Shown one piece after another: positions 10,891 to 19,357 of a stretch of DNA of 64,000 bases. Each line of letters opens with the position of its first letter. Positions within the stretch are counted from its first letter, which is position 1. The stretch covers positions 157,705-221,704 of the forward strand of contig NZ_LMNS01000001.1 in the NCBI RefSeq assembly GCF_001423405.1, read 5' to 3'. Source of the DNA: Methylobacterium sp. Leaf123 (lineage in GTDB: Bacteria > Pseudomonadota > Alphaproteobacteria > Rhizobiales > Beijerinckiaceae). Below the pieces are notes generated by a model. That model did not search any database. It had not been told where the DNA came from and was given only the letters and a program-made list of their open reading frames with translations. A program made the translations under genes and the position numbers.

Positions 10891-11181
10891 GACGAATTCC
10901 TGAGGTAGCACGCCGACCAGCCCCGCCACTCAGGGGAGGAGCCAGGGGCAAAACATCGCGCGCATTCCGATGAAGGCGCGCCTATACCTCAGCCTCGGAC
11001 GAGGGACAAGAGAGCGCGGGCGCATCGGCGGTTTTCCGCGAAACGATGACCGGGAGATCGGCCGCGTCCCGCCCGCGGGTCCGGCCCGAACTGGAAATCC
11101 GGGCGGTCGCTGCGTATGCGAGGGTTCCCGGCAAAGACGACACGACAGAAACGGAACGGGACGAAACGATGTCGAGGAATG

Positions 11182-13038
11182 ATGGCCCGAAAGCGTGATG
11201 CGTCGTCCGGCATAGGGGACGATCCGCAGGCGGCTCTCCGGGGGCGGGCGCCGCTCGGAGCCCTCAAGCCGCTGATTCCCTTCGCGAGCCGCTACCGGGG
11301 CCGCATCCTCGCTGCGCTGATCTCGCTGATCGCGGCGTCGGGTGCGACGCTCGTCGTGCCGATCGCGATTCGCCGGGTGATCGACCACGGCTTCTCGCCG
11401 GAGGGGCAGGCCCTCATCAATTCCTACTTCCTGGCTTTGCTCGTGGTGGTGGCGGTGCTCGCGGTGTCGAGCGCGGGCCGCTATTATTCGGTGGTGACGC
11501 TGGGCGAGCGGGTCGTTGCGGATCTGCGCTCGGCCGTGTTCGCGCGGCTGACGAGCCTCGACCCGACCTTCTTCGACAAGTCGCAATCCGGCGAGATCGT
11601 CTCGCGGCTCACGGCGGACGCCACGCAGGTCAAGGCGGTGTTCGGGGTCTCGATCTCGATCCTGCTGCGCAACCTGTTCCTGTTCGTCGGCGCCGTGGTG
11701 ATGATGGTCTGGACGAGCCCCGGCCTGTCGATCCTGGTGCTCGCCGCGATTCCGCTCATCGTGTTTCCGCTGATCCTGTCGGGCCGCGGCGTGCGGCGGC
11801 GCTCGCGCGCGGCGCAGGACCGGCTTGCCGATGCCTCGGCCTATGCGGCGGAAGCCGTCGGGGCGGTGCGCACCATGCAGGCCTTCGGCATGGGCCGCGC
11901 CACCGCCGAGCGCTTCGCCGAAGCCTCGGAGAACGCCTACCGGGCGGCGCGGGTCTCGATCACGGCCCGCGCCCTGCTCACCGGTGTCGCGATCTTCCTG
12001 ATCTCGGCCTCGGTCGTCGGCGTGATGTGGTACGGCGCCAAGGGCGTGCTCGCGGGCACCACCAGCGCCGGCCAGCTCTCGCAATTCGTGCTCTACGCCG
12101 TGTTCGGCGCCAGCGCGCTCGGCCAGCTCTCCGAAGTCTACGGCGAACTCGCCCAGGCCGCGGGCGCGGCCGAGCGGCTCGGCGAAATCCTGGCCGCCGA
12201 GCCGGCGATCCAGTCGCCCGCGCACCCCGTCGCGCTGCCGAGCCCGGCCCGCGGCGCGGTCGCGTTCGAGGCGGTGCGCTTCCGCTACCCGACCCGGCCC
12301 GAACACGCGGCCCTCGACGGCATCTCCTTCACCGCCGCGCCCGGCGAGCGCATCGCCCTCGTCGGCCCCTCGGGGGCCGGCAAGACCACGGTGCTGCAAT
12401 TGCTTCTGCGCTTCTACGATCCGGACGAGGGGCGCGTGACGATCGACGGCGTGCCCCTGCCGCAGGCCGATCTCGATGCCCTGCGCGCCCGCCTCTCCCT
12501 GGTGCCGCAGGATCCGGTGGTGTTCTCCGGCACGGTTCTGGACAACATCCGCTATGGGCGCCCTGGCGCCAGCGAGGCGGAGGTCGAGGAGGCCGCCCGG
12601 CTCGCCAATGCCGACGGCTTCGTCCGCGCCCTGCCGCAGGGCTACGCGACGTTGCTCGGCGAGCGCGGCACCACGCTCTCGGGCGGGCAGCGCCAGCGCA
12701 TCGCCATCGCCCGCGCCATCCTCAAGGACGCGCCGGTCCTGCTGCTCGACGAGGCGACCTCGGCGCTCGATGCCGAGAGCGAGCGCGCGGTGCAGAACGC
12801 CCTCGACCGGCTGATGCAGGGCCGCACCACGCTGGTGATCGCCCACCGGCTCGCGACCATCCGCGCGGCCGACCGCATCCTCGTCTTCGACGGCGGCAAG
12901 ATCGTCGAGGAGGGCACCCACGAGACCCTGCTCGCCCGCGGCGCCCTCTACGCGCAGCTCGCGAGCCTGCAATTCGCCGACAGCTTCGATGACAGCGCCC
13001 GGGCGCGCGACCCGCGCCCGAAACACGCTGCGGAGTAA
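11182..13038 (+). CDS. ABC exporter, fused membrane and ATPase domains (MsbA-like)
   Basis: The 618-residue half-transporter has six membrane helices in the first 320 residues and an ATPase domain with Walker A GPSGAGKT (nt 12364-12387), signature LSGGQRQR, Walker B followed by DEATSALD, and a switch histidine in IAHRLATIR. It would act as a homodimeric exporter of lipids or drugs; the substrate is unknown. Two ATG codons (11179 and 11182) follow GAGGA; the second has better spacing. Upstream in-frame sequence to 11116 has no ribosome site. It is divergent from rpmE, and a perfect hairpin repeat follows its stop. Confidence 0.93.
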   Translation: MARKRDASSGIGDDPQAALRGRAPLGALKPLIPFASRYRGRILAALISLIAASGATLVVPIAIRRVIDHGFSPEGQALINSYFLALLVVVAVLAVSSAGRYYSVVTLGERVVADLRSAVFARLTSLDPTFFDKSQSGEIVSRLTADATQVKAVFGVSISILLRNLFLFVGAVVMMVWTSPGLSILVLAAIPLIVFPLILSGRGVRRRSRAAQDRLADASAYAAEAVGAVRTMQAFGMGRATAERFAEASENAYRAARVSITARALLTGVAIFLISASVVGVMWYGAKGVLAGTTSAGQLSQFVLYAVFGASALGQLSEVYGELAQAAGAAERLGEILAAEPAIQSPAHPVALPSPARGAVAFEAVRFRYPTRPEHAALDGISFTAAPGERIALVGPSGAGKTTVLQLLLRFYDPDEGRVTIDGVPLPQADLDALRARLSLVPQDPVVFSGTVLDNIRYGRPGASEAEVEEAARLANADGFVRALPQGYATLLGERGTTLSGGQRQRIAIARAILKDAPVLLLDEATSALDAESERAVQNALDRLMQGRTTLVIAHRLATIRAADRILVFDGGKIVEEGTHETLLARGALYAQLASLQFADSFDDSARARDPRPKHAAE

Positions 13039-13039
13039 A

Positions 13040-13080
13040 GCCTCCTCCCGAAAGGTGGTTTCCGGCTTTCGGGAGGAGGC
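13040..13080. repeat. Dispersed palindromic element, copy 2 (hairpin)
   Basis: Fifteen-base perfect arms GCCTCCTCCCGAAAG (13040-13054) and CTTTCGGGAGGAGGC (13066-13080) enclose GTGGTTTCCGG. The core matches the copies at 6417, 17255 and 42278. It starts one base after the ABC exporter stop, so it probably also ends that transcript. Confidence 0.75.
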
Positions 13081-13103
13081 TCTGACGCACACGGAGGCGA
13101 TCG

Positions 13104-14111
13104 ATGGATCTCACCCGCTTCCCCCGCGTCGCGCTCACCGATGGGCCGACGCCGATTCACTCGCTCGACCGTCTCTCGACCCATCTCGGGCCCGAGCTGA
13201 ACGGCGTGCGCCTGTTCGTGAAGCGCGACGACATCGGCCCGGTGGGTTTGGGCGGCAACAAGCTGCGCAAGCTCGAATTCCTGCTCGGTCAGGCACTGGC
13301 GGAGCGGGCCGACACGGTGATCACCGTCGGTGCGCTGCAATCGAACCACGCCCGCCTCACTGCCGCCTCCGCCGCGCGGATGGGGCTCGCCTGCGAACTG
13401 TTCCTCACCCGCAGCGTCCCGCGGGAGGACCTCGACTACACCACCAACGGCAACCGGCTGCTGCAGGATCTGTTCGGCGCCCATGTCCACATTCTGCCCG
13501 GCGAGGCGGACTCACTGGCGCAGGCCGAGGCGCGGGCGGAGGAGTTGAGGGCGGAGGGGCGGCGCGTCTACGTCTTCCCGTCCGGCGGGTCGAGCCCACT
13601 CGGCTGTCTCGGCTATGCGGCTTGCGCCGCCGAGATCCTGGAGCAAGCGGCCAATCTCGGCCTCGCCTTCGCCCGCATCGTCGTGCCGAACGGCAGCTCC
13701 GGCACCCATGCGGGGCTCGCCGCCGGCCTCGCCGCCGCCGGCCGCGACCCGCATCTGGCCCAGTCCTACACGGTGCTCGCCCCCGAGCCGGAAGCGACGG
13801 CCGCAACGCTGACCAGGGCCCGCGACACCCTCGCGCTGATCGATGGCAGCCAGACGCTCGCCGACGACGCCATCCGCGTGGACGGCGCCCATCGCGGGCC
13901 GGGCTACGGCATTCCGACCGAGGGCATGCGCGAGGGAGTGCGGCTGATGGCGCGCACGGAAGGGCTGCTGCTCGACCCCGTCTACAGCGGCAAGGCGTTC
14001 GCCGGGCTTCTCCACGACGTGCGCGCTGGCCTCTACGAGCGCGGCGCGGCAGTGCTCTTCGTGATGACCGGCGGTGTGCCGGGGCTGTTCGCGTATCGGA
14101 GCGAGTTTTAG
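13104..14111 (+). CDS. PLP-dependent D-cysteine desulfhydrase / ACC deaminase family enzyme
   Basis: The 335-residue protein is a tryptophan-synthase-beta-type (fold II) PLP enzyme. GGNKLRKLEFLLG supplies the Schiff-base lysine (K53), and QSNHAR (80-84) forms the substrate-binding serine loop typical of the DcyD/ACC deaminase group. DcyD turns D-cysteine into pyruvate, sulfide and ammonia; ACC deaminase opens 1-aminocyclopropane-1-carboxylate. The residues that separate the two cannot be read with certainty here, though the overall pattern (FPRVALTDGPTPIH) is closer to D-cysteine desulfhydrases. The gene sits alone between two palindromic repeats and has GGAGGCG before its ATG. Confidence 0.85.
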   Translation: MDLTRFPRVALTDGPTPIHSLDRLSTHLGPELNGVRLFVKRDDIGPVGLGGNKLRKLEFLLGQALAERADTVITVGALQSNHARLTAASAARMGLACELFLTRSVPREDLDYTTNGNRLLQDLFGAHVHILPGEADSLAQAEARAEELRAEGRRVYVFPSGGSSPLGCLGYAACAAEILEQAANLGLAFARIVVPNGSSGTHAGLAAGLAAAGRDPHLAQSYTVLAPEPEATAATLTRARDTLALIDGSQTLADDAIRVDGAHRGPGYGIPTEGMREGVRLMARTEGLLLDPVYSGKAFAGLLHDVRAGLYERGAAVLFVMTGGVPGLFAYRSEF

Positions 14112-14120
14112 CGGTCTCGA

Positions 14121-14250
14121 CCCTCCCCCTCTGCGGGGGGAGGGTGCCCGCCGAGCGGGCGGGAGAGGGGTGGCTCAGGTCTTTCTGGAAGCGGCGCTCC
14201 CCTCACCCGACCCCCTTTGGGGGCCACCCTCTCCCGCAGAGGGGAGAGGG
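14121..14250. repeat. Pair of C-run/G-run palindromes between convergent genes
   Basis: Two hairpins, CCCTCCCCCTCTGCGGGG... (14121-14144) and CCCTCTCCCGCAGAGGGG... (14227-14250), flank a GC-rich spacer containing a further CCCCCTTTGGGGG palindrome. The two hairpins are near-inverted copies of each other. They lie between two convergent genes and may stop transcription in both directions. Confidence 0.65.
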
Positions 14251-14258
14251 ATTCGCTC

Positions 14259-15272
14259 TCACCGCTCCGTCAGCTTCATCTCGATCCGGCGATTTCGGGA
14301 ATAGGCTTCCTCGCTCGTTCCCGAATCGAGCGGCTGGAACTCGCCGAAGGCGCCGGCCAGGAGGCGCTGCGGCGGAAGGCCCTTGCTCCGCAGGTACTGC
14401 ACCACGGCGATGGCGCGCGATGCCGACAGCGCCCAGTTCGAAGGAAACTGCGCCGACTGGATCGGCCGCGCATCGGTGTGGCCATCGACCCGCAGAACCC
14501 AGGGGATGTCGGCGGGGATCTCCCGCGCGATGTCGAGGATCGCTCCGGCGATCCGGTCGAGTTCCGGCCCGGCCTCGGGCTTCAGCGCGGCGGAGCCGGC
14601 GGCGAACAGCACCTCGGATTGCAGCACGAAGCGGTCGCCGACGATGCGGACATCCGTGCGGCTGCCGATGACTTGGCGCAGCCGCCCGAAGAAGTCGGAG
14701 CGGTAGCGGGCGAGTTCCTGAACCCGCTGGGCGAGCGCCACATTGAGGCGGCTGCCGAGTTCGGCGATGCGGGCTTGGCTCTCCCGGTCGCGGGATTCCG
14801 AGGCCGCCAGCGCGTCCTCCAACGCCGCGAGTTGCCGGCGCAGGGCCCGGATCTGCTCGTTGAGCAACTCGACCTGATTCTGGGCCCGCTGCGTCGCGCC
14901 GCGCTCGGCCGCGAGCTGGGCATCGACGTCGGCGCTCTTGCCCTGGGCCGCCTCGCTGGCATCGGTCAGCGCCCGGAGCCGGTCGCGCTCGGCTTCCGTG
15001 GCGGTCAGGGTGTTGCGCAGGCCGGAGGCCGCCTCTTCCTGGGCGCGGCGGCTGGAACGCTCCAACGCTAATAGGTCGGTGAGGTCGGCGATCTGGCGGT
15101 TGAGGCGGGTGAGCACCGCGTCGCGCCCGGTCAGCTCCTGCGAGAGGAAGAACTGCCCCACCACGAAGACGGTGAGCAGGAAGACGACGGCGAGCAGGAG
15201 CGTCGCCAGCGCGTCGACATAGCCCGGCCAGACGTTCAGGCTGCGCTGCGAGCGCGCGCGAGCGGACGCCAT
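14259..15272 (-). CDS. Peptidoglycan-binding OmpA/MotB-domain membrane protein
   Basis: The 337-residue protein has a short cytosolic N-terminus, one membrane helix (residues 20-42), a long coiled coil (about 50-170) and a C-terminal OmpA-like domain (about 200-337) with VDGHTDARP and SRNRRIEMKL. This is the MotB/TolR-like plan of a stator partner that anchors to peptidoglycan. Its ATG directly follows the stop of the MotA/TolQ-like gene (TAG then ATG, no gap), so the pair surely works together. No flagellar or tol genes are nearby, so I read it as an uncharacterised proton-driven envelope complex common in Rhizobiales. Confidence 0.85.
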   Translation of the reverse strand: MASARARSQRSLNVWPGYVDALATLLLAVVFLLTVFVVGQFFLSQELTGRDAVLTRLNRQIADLTDLLALERSSRRAQEEAASGLRNTLTATEAERDRLRALTDASEAAQGKSADVDAQLAAERGATQRAQNQVELLNEQIRALRRQLAALEDALAASESRDRESQARIAELGSRLNVALAQRVQELARYRSDFFGRLRQVIGSRTDVRIVGDRFVLQSEVLFAAGSAALKPEAGPELDRIAGAILDIAREIPADIPWVLRVDGHTDARPIQSAQFPSNWALSASRAIAVVQYLRSKGLPPQRLLAGAFGEFQPLDSGTSEEAYSRNRRIEMKLTER

Positions 15273-16277
15273 CTAGGAGCCGACCTTTTCGCGGGCCAGC
15301 CGTTCGAGCACCTGCTTCAGCTCGCGCTCCCGGGCGGCCTGGGCCTCGACCCAGTCGCGGATCATCTGCTGCTCGGCCCGCATATGCTGCACGAGACCCT
15401 GGATGCCCTCGGCGAGGTTGGTCATGGCCTGGGTCGCGCCCCGGCCCCCGGCGCCCTCGGCGATGACGCCGCTCAGGCGGTCCACCGCCGCCTGCAACTC
15501 GCGGGCGATGGTCGGGTCGTATTCCGGCGCCGGGCGCGCCGCGACGGCGGTCGTGGCGACCGCCTGTTCCTCGCCGGAGACGAGCCAGTCTTCCAGCTCG
15601 TTATGGAAGCGCGAATGCGCCTGACCCGCCTGCAGGTCGAGGAAACCGACGATCAAGGAGGAGGCGAGGCCGAACAGTGAGGCGGAGAAGGCGAGGCCGA
15701 TGCCCGACAGCGGCACCGCGAGCCCGCTCTTGAGTTCGTCGAACATCACCGCCGCGTCGCCGCCACCGCGCATGCCGCCGATCACCGAGCCGACCGCCGA
15801 GAGGGTCTCGATCAGGCCCCAGAACGTGCCGAGCAGGCCGAGCAGGATCAGGATGCCGGCGATGTAGCGCAGGATCTCGCGGCCCTCGTCGAGCCGCACC
15901 GCGGTGGTGTCGAGATGCGCGCGGGTGGATGAGAGCGTCATCCCATCGCGCCGCGCTACAATGGCGGGCAGCAGGGGGGCGAGCAGGGCCGGCCGGTCCT
16001 TCGGGTTCTGCCCGGCGGCGACCGCGTTGACGTAGCGCACCTCGCGAAACAGCCGCGTCACCTGACCGAAGGCGAGCAGAACCGCGATCAGCAGCACACC
16101 GAGGATCAGCCCGTTCAGGCCCGGATTGGCGAGGAAGGCCGGGGTGATCTGCTTGTAGAGGACGAAGGCGAGGAAGCCCGCGAGCGCGAGGAACACCAGC
16201 ATCCGCACCAGCGTCATGCCGGGCTTGGCCAGGGGAGGCGTGTCGGAGGACGCGGAACGGGCCGCCATCGGGTCCAT
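15273..16277 (-). CDS. MotA/TolQ/ExbB-like proton channel protein
   Basis: The 334-residue protein has membrane helices near 24-42, 58-75, 138-160 and 190-215. The last two carry the MotA/TolQ/ExbB signature (ILILLGLLGTFWGLIETL and SGIGLAFSASLFGLASSLIVGF). It forms the channel half of a stator with the OmpA/MotB-domain protein encoded immediately downstream. It is larger than ExbB or TolQ and has an extra soluble C-terminal part with a charged helix (residues 255-334). The energised target is unknown. Confidence 0.85.
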   Translation of the reverse strand: MDPMAARSASSDTPPLAKPGMTLVRMLVFLALAGFLAFVLYKQITPAFLANPGLNGLILGVLLIAVLLAFGQVTRLFREVRYVNAVAAGQNPKDRPALLAPLLPAIVARRDGMTLSSTRAHLDTTAVRLDEGREILRYIAGILILLGLLGTFWGLIETLSAVGSVIGGMRGGGDAAVMFDELKSGLAVPLSGIGLAFSASLFGLASSLIVGFLDLQAGQAHSRFHNELEDWLVSGEEQAVATTAVAARPAPEYDPTIARELQAAVDRLSGVIAEGAGGRGATQAMTNLAEGIQGLVQHMRAEQQMIRDWVEAQAARERELKQVLERLAREKVGS

Positions 16278-16429
16278 ACTCGTGTTGGGCCTGACGCCGG
16301 AACCGGCGGCACCGCTGTGTCGAAACCGGCTGCACTGTGGCCGCTCGGTCTATCGCGATCAAGTCGCGGTGCCGTATCGTTCAACGAGCATTCGAGCGAG
16401 GACGACCCAAGGCTGCGAAGGGATCGGCC

Positions 16430-17251
16430 TCAATCCCACTCGAGCGGCCAGGTCTCCTCGAGATGGGGGCCGAGGCGCACGGCCCAGACGCGCTTGGCCA
16501 GCCCCGTGGCGTCGTCGGTCTCGACCGCGATGCCGCAGAGCGTCCCCTCGCCGGTCGCCGCTTCCAGCCGCGAGCCCGGCGTCTTCTGAAGGAAGCGGCG
16601 CACCGGCTCGTCCTTCTGCATGCCGAGCACGGAATCGTAGTCGCCGCACATCCCGGCATCCGACAGGTAGGCGGTGCCGTGGGGCAGGACGCGGTGATCG
16701 GCGGTCGGCGCGTGGGTGTGGGTGCCGACCACAAGGGTGGCGCGGCCGTCGAGGAAATGCCCCATGGCCTGCTTCTCGCTGGTGGCCTCGGCGTGCATGT
16801 CGACGATCACCGCATCCGCCGCCGCGCCGAGCGGGCAGGCGTCGAGTTCGCGGTCGGCTGCGGCGAAGGGGTCGTCGAGCGGGTCGAGATAGATCCGGCC
16901 CATCACGTTGACGACGAGGACGCGCGCGCCGCGGGACGTCTCGATCACCGTGGCACCGCGGCCCGGCGTGCCCGGCGGGTAGTTCGCCGGGCGGATCAGC
17001 CGCGGCTGGCGGGCGATGAAGACGAGCGCCTCGCGCTGGTCGAAGGAGTGGTTGCCGAGCGTCACCGCGTCGGCGCCGGCCTGGAGAATCTCGTCGCAGA
17101 TCGATTCGGTGATGCCGAAGCCGCCCGCCGCGTTCTCGCCGTTGATGACGACGCAGTCGAGCCGCCAGCGCTCGCGTAAGGACGGCAGACGTTCGGTAAC
17201 GGCGTGGCGGCCGGGACGTCCGACGATGTCGCCGAGGAAGAGGATGCGCAT
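16430..17251 (-). CDS. YmdB-like metallophosphoesterase (TIGR00282 family)
   Basis: The 273-residue protein shows the dinuclear metal site of the YmdB family: GDIVGRPGR (D8), INGENAAGG (E39, N40), GNHSFDQ (N67, H68), DMHAEATSEK (H153) and GTHTHAPTAD (H178, H180). Bacillus YmdB is a phosphodiesterase acting on 2',3'-cyclic nucleotides and needed for biofilm and nanotube behaviour; that function is not shown for alphaproteobacteria. The gene lies between 5-FCL and the stator-like pair, all leftward; in many alphaproteobacteria the same gene follows 5-formyltetrahydrofolate cyclo-ligase. Confidence 0.9.
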   Translation of the reverse strand: MRILFLGDIVGRPGRHAVTERLPSLRERWRLDCVVINGENAAGGFGITESICDEILQAGADAVTLGNHSFDQREALVFIARQPRLIRPANYPPGTPGRGATVIETSRGARVLVVNVMGRIYLDPLDDPFAAADRELDACPLGAAADAVIVDMHAEATSEKQAMGHFLDGRATLVVGTHTHAPTADHRVLPHGTAYLSDAGMCGDYDSVLGMQKDEPVRRFLQKTPGSRLEAATGEGTLCGIAVETDDATGLAKRVWAVRLGPHLEETWPLEWD

Positions 17252-17254
17252 GCA

Positions 17255-17300
17255 GCATCGGCCCGAAAGGTGGTCGCCGGCCTCTCGGAAGAGCCGATGC
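17255..17300. repeat. Dispersed palindromic element, copy 3
   Basis: GCATCGGC (17255-17262) pairs with GCCGATGC (17293-17300), enclosing the CCCGAAAGGTGGTCGCCGG core shared with the copies at 6417, 13040 and 42278. It occupies the gap between 5-FCL and the YmdB-like gene, immediately before the start codon of the latter. Confidence 0.7.
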
Positions 17301-17316
17301 GAGCCAAATGAAAGGT

Positions 17317-17907
17317 CTAGCTCTGCCGGAGCGGCACGGGACCGGCCTCGGTCACGAGATGGTCGAGCGGGCGGTCATGGGGTTCAGCCGGGACATGTGC
17401 AATCTCCTGGACGGAGAAGGCGATGCCCACGGTCAGCACCGGGCCGTTCTTCGAGAGCCGCTCGATCGCCTGATCGTAATAGCCCGCGCCGTAGCCGATG
17501 CGCTGGCCCGCGCGGTCGAAGGCGGCGAGCGGCACGATCAGGGCGGTGGGGTCGAGCGGGGGGAGGTCGTCGCGGGGCTCGCTGAGGCCAAAGCCGCCCT
17601 TCACCAATTCCTCGCCCGCGCGCCATTCGCGGAAGACGAGGCCTTGCTTGGTGACCTTCGGCAGAGCGACCCGCTGGCCGCGGGCGAACAGGCGCTCGAT
17701 CAGCGGGCGCGGGTCGATCTCGGAGCGGATCGGCCAGAAGGCGCCGACCAGCGGCGCCTGCGCGAGTTCGGGCAGGGCCGCGATGATCTCGGCGGCGCGC
17801 AACGAGCCGGCCCTGCGGGCCTCGGGCGAAAGCGCGTCACGGCGCTTCAGTGCCTCGGCGCGGAGGCTCGCCTTCAGGGAGCGTTCGGGAGAAGAGTGCG
17901 GAGCCAC
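17317..17907 (-). CDS. fau: 5-formyltetrahydrofolate cyclo-ligase
   Basis: The 196-residue protein matches the YgfA/Fau family, with the N-terminal LRAEALKRRDALSPEAR, a central region and the nucleotide/folate loop RIGYGAGYYDQ. The enzyme uses ATP to convert 5-formyl-THF to 5,10-methenyl-THF, recycling a folate that inhibits one-carbon enzymes, relevant in a methylotroph. The gene directly follows the 6S RNA, the same order (zapA, ssrS, ygfA) as in enterobacteria, and may be co-transcribed with it. Confidence 0.92.
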   Translation of the reverse strand: MAPHSSPERSLKASLRAEALKRRDALSPEARRAGSLRAAEIIAALPELAQAPLVGAFWPIRSEIDPRPLIERLFARGQRVALPKVTKQGLVFREWRAGEELVKGGFGLSEPRDDLPPLDPTALIVPLAAFDRAGQRIGYGAGYYDQAIERLSKNGPVLTVGIAFSVQEIAHVPAEPHDRPLDHLVTEAGPVPLRQS

Positions 17908-17924
17908 GTGAGCCGTTGGAGTGT

Positions 17925-18090
17925 CGATCCCGGGAAACCTACAGTGTAGGTGGGCGCCGTGTTGGCCAAGTCCACGGACAAGGCCAGTGACAGCTCCCTG
18001 GGGAGTCGATAAGGCCCCGGGGAAAGTTCTCCTGACGAACTCTGCAGCCCCGCCCGCCAGAGATAGACGCGCTCGCGTCCCGGCGCCAGG
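17925..18090 (-). ncRNA. ssrS: 6S RNA
   Basis: On the leftward strand the stretch between zapA and 5-FCL contains the alphaproteobacterial 6S pattern: a GGGCTGCAGAGTTCG 5' arm, GGAGAACTTTCCCCGGGG, CCTTATCGACTCCC and CAGGGAGCTGTCACTGGCC on the returning side. These form a long, interrupted hairpin with a central bubble that mimics open promoter DNA. 6S RNA binds RNA polymerase with sigma-70 and dampens transcription in stationary phase. The position between zapA and 5-FCL is conserved from gamma- to alphaproteobacteria. The ends are estimates, within about 15 bases. Confidence 0.85.
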
Positions 18091-18165
18091 GGGCGATCGC
18101 GTGATGCCTCAGAAATTCGAAGCCGGCGCGACGATCCGGCCGACCTTGGACGGCCCGTACGTCGT

Positions 18166-18537
18166 TCAACCGCCGCGGTCGGCCTCGCCCTTGCCGCTCG
18201 ATGAGCCGCCGGGCTGGCCCGACAGCGCGCGGGCGAGGCGGTCGATCCGCTCGGCGGCGATGCCCACACCGCTCGCGAGCCGGGCCTGATCGGCCGCGCC
18301 CTGGGCCGCGTGCTGTTCCAAGTCGGCGATACGGCGGCGGGCTTCGAGCAGTTCGTCGGCCAGCGTCAGCGAGGCCATAACGTGAAGCCGCATGTCGCCG
18401 ATCTCGCCGAAGGTGCCGCGCATCTCGGTGACACGGTCGTCGAAGCTCTTGGCCAAGGCCGCGAGATGGTCTTCCTCGCCGGGGCCGCAGGCCATCCGGT
18501 AGCTCTTGCCCGCGATGGTGACGTTGACGTGCGGCAT
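18166..18537 (-). CDS. zapA: Cell division protein ZapA
   Basis: The 123-residue protein starts with the ZapA fold pattern (VNVTIAGKSYRMACGPGEE) followed by a helix with SFDDRV and a C-terminal coiled coil. ZapA crosslinks FtsZ filaments and stabilises the Z ring. The last 20 residues are a Gly/Ser-rich tail. The gene lies 23 bases after the DUF4164 gene and just upstream of the 6S RNA. Confidence 0.92.
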   Translation of the reverse strand: MPHVNVTIAGKSYRMACGPGEEDHLAALAKSFDDRVTEMRGTFGEIGDMRLHVMASLTLADELLEARRRIADLEQHAAQGAADQARLASGVGIAAERIDRLARALSGQPGGSSSGKGEADRGG

Positions 18538-18560
18538 CCGCGTTTGAACCTGACTCGAAC

Positions 18561-18881
18561 TCAGCGCCCGGACGGGCCGGACAGGACGTCTTCCACCGTC
18601 TCGATGGCGCGATCGAGGCGACGGTTGACCTCGCCGGTCGTGGAATTCATCCGGGCGAGCCGTGCGCCCGCCGCATCGAGTTCGGCGGCGAGCCGCACCC
18701 GGTCCTCCTCCAGCAGGGCGAATTCCGTCTCCCGGTCGCCGCGGCTGGGCTCGGCTTCGAGCTTGCGGGCCACCGCCGTCTCGAGCAGCGCCAGCGCCGT
18801 ATCGAGCCGGTGCAGGGCCTCTTCCAGCCCGACGCCGTCCTGCCTCCTGCCCTGCGCCGCCTTCGTATCCGCTCGCGCCAT
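18561..18881 (-). CDS. DUF4164 family coiled-coil protein
   Basis: The 106-residue protein is mostly one long helix with heptad character (LEEALHRLDTALALLETAVARKL and the part after residue 45). It corresponds to the DUF4164 family that precedes zapA in many Rhizobiales. The ATG at 18881 gives MARADTK; the longer frame to 18968 lacks a ribosome site. Function is not established; coupling with zapA suggests a role in division, as inference only. Confidence 0.8.
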   Translation of the reverse strand: MARADTKAAQGRRQDGVGLEEALHRLDTALALLETAVARKLEAEPSRGDRETEFALLEEDRVRLAAELDAAGARLARMNSTTGEVNRRLDRAIETVEDVLSGPSGR

Positions 18882-19357
18882 ATTAACCCGTCGATTGCCG
18901 TCTGATCGGAGCCCGCCAGGAAACGCCTGCCACGAAACGCGCCTCGCGCCGCGGCGGCCAGATCGCAAACGGCCGGCGGCGGAAGGACTTTCGCGGTACT
19001 CCGAACCCTCGATGCGAACAGGTTTCAGCCAAGCGCATTCGAAATTCCAGACAATTCACAGGCTTGCCCCCGATCTTTGACAGCCTCGGGCGCCATGTTA
19101 GAGAGCCGGCGCCCGGCCCCGATCCCCCGGCGCGGGGCCGCCCTACGGATTCTCCAGACCGTGACTTTTCCCGGCTCCCCGCTCAGACCGTCCGCCGACC
19201 GGACGTCTGCGGGCCGCCTCACGGTTCATCCCCCGTTCAGTGCCGCCCCGCTTGGAGCGGTCTCATCGTCATCGGGCGCCGCGCGCGACAGCCGCCGGCT
19301 GGCCCGACCGTTGTTCCATCGGCGCGCGGGTGCGCCCCATTTCGAAGGAGTCACGCC
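18882..19357. other. Divergent promoter region upstream of gap
   Basis: This 476-base gap between the leftward DUF4164/zapA run and the rightward gap gene holds a TTAACCCG sequence just before the DUF4164 start and the sigma-70-like promoter at 19077-19104. I see no gene; frames crossing it are merely extensions of gap. Confidence 0.6.
19077..19104 (+). promoter_or_regulatory. Sigma-70-like promoter of gap
   Basis: A perfect TTGACA (19077-19082) is followed after 16 bases by TAGAGA (19099-19104). Transcription from about 19111 would give a leader of about 250 bases before gap. Confidence 0.5.

Noticed and set aside
14259..16277. Flagellar motor genes motA/motB
   Set aside because: Domain plan is similar, but sizes, the long coiled coil and the neighbourhood do not fit flagellar stators.
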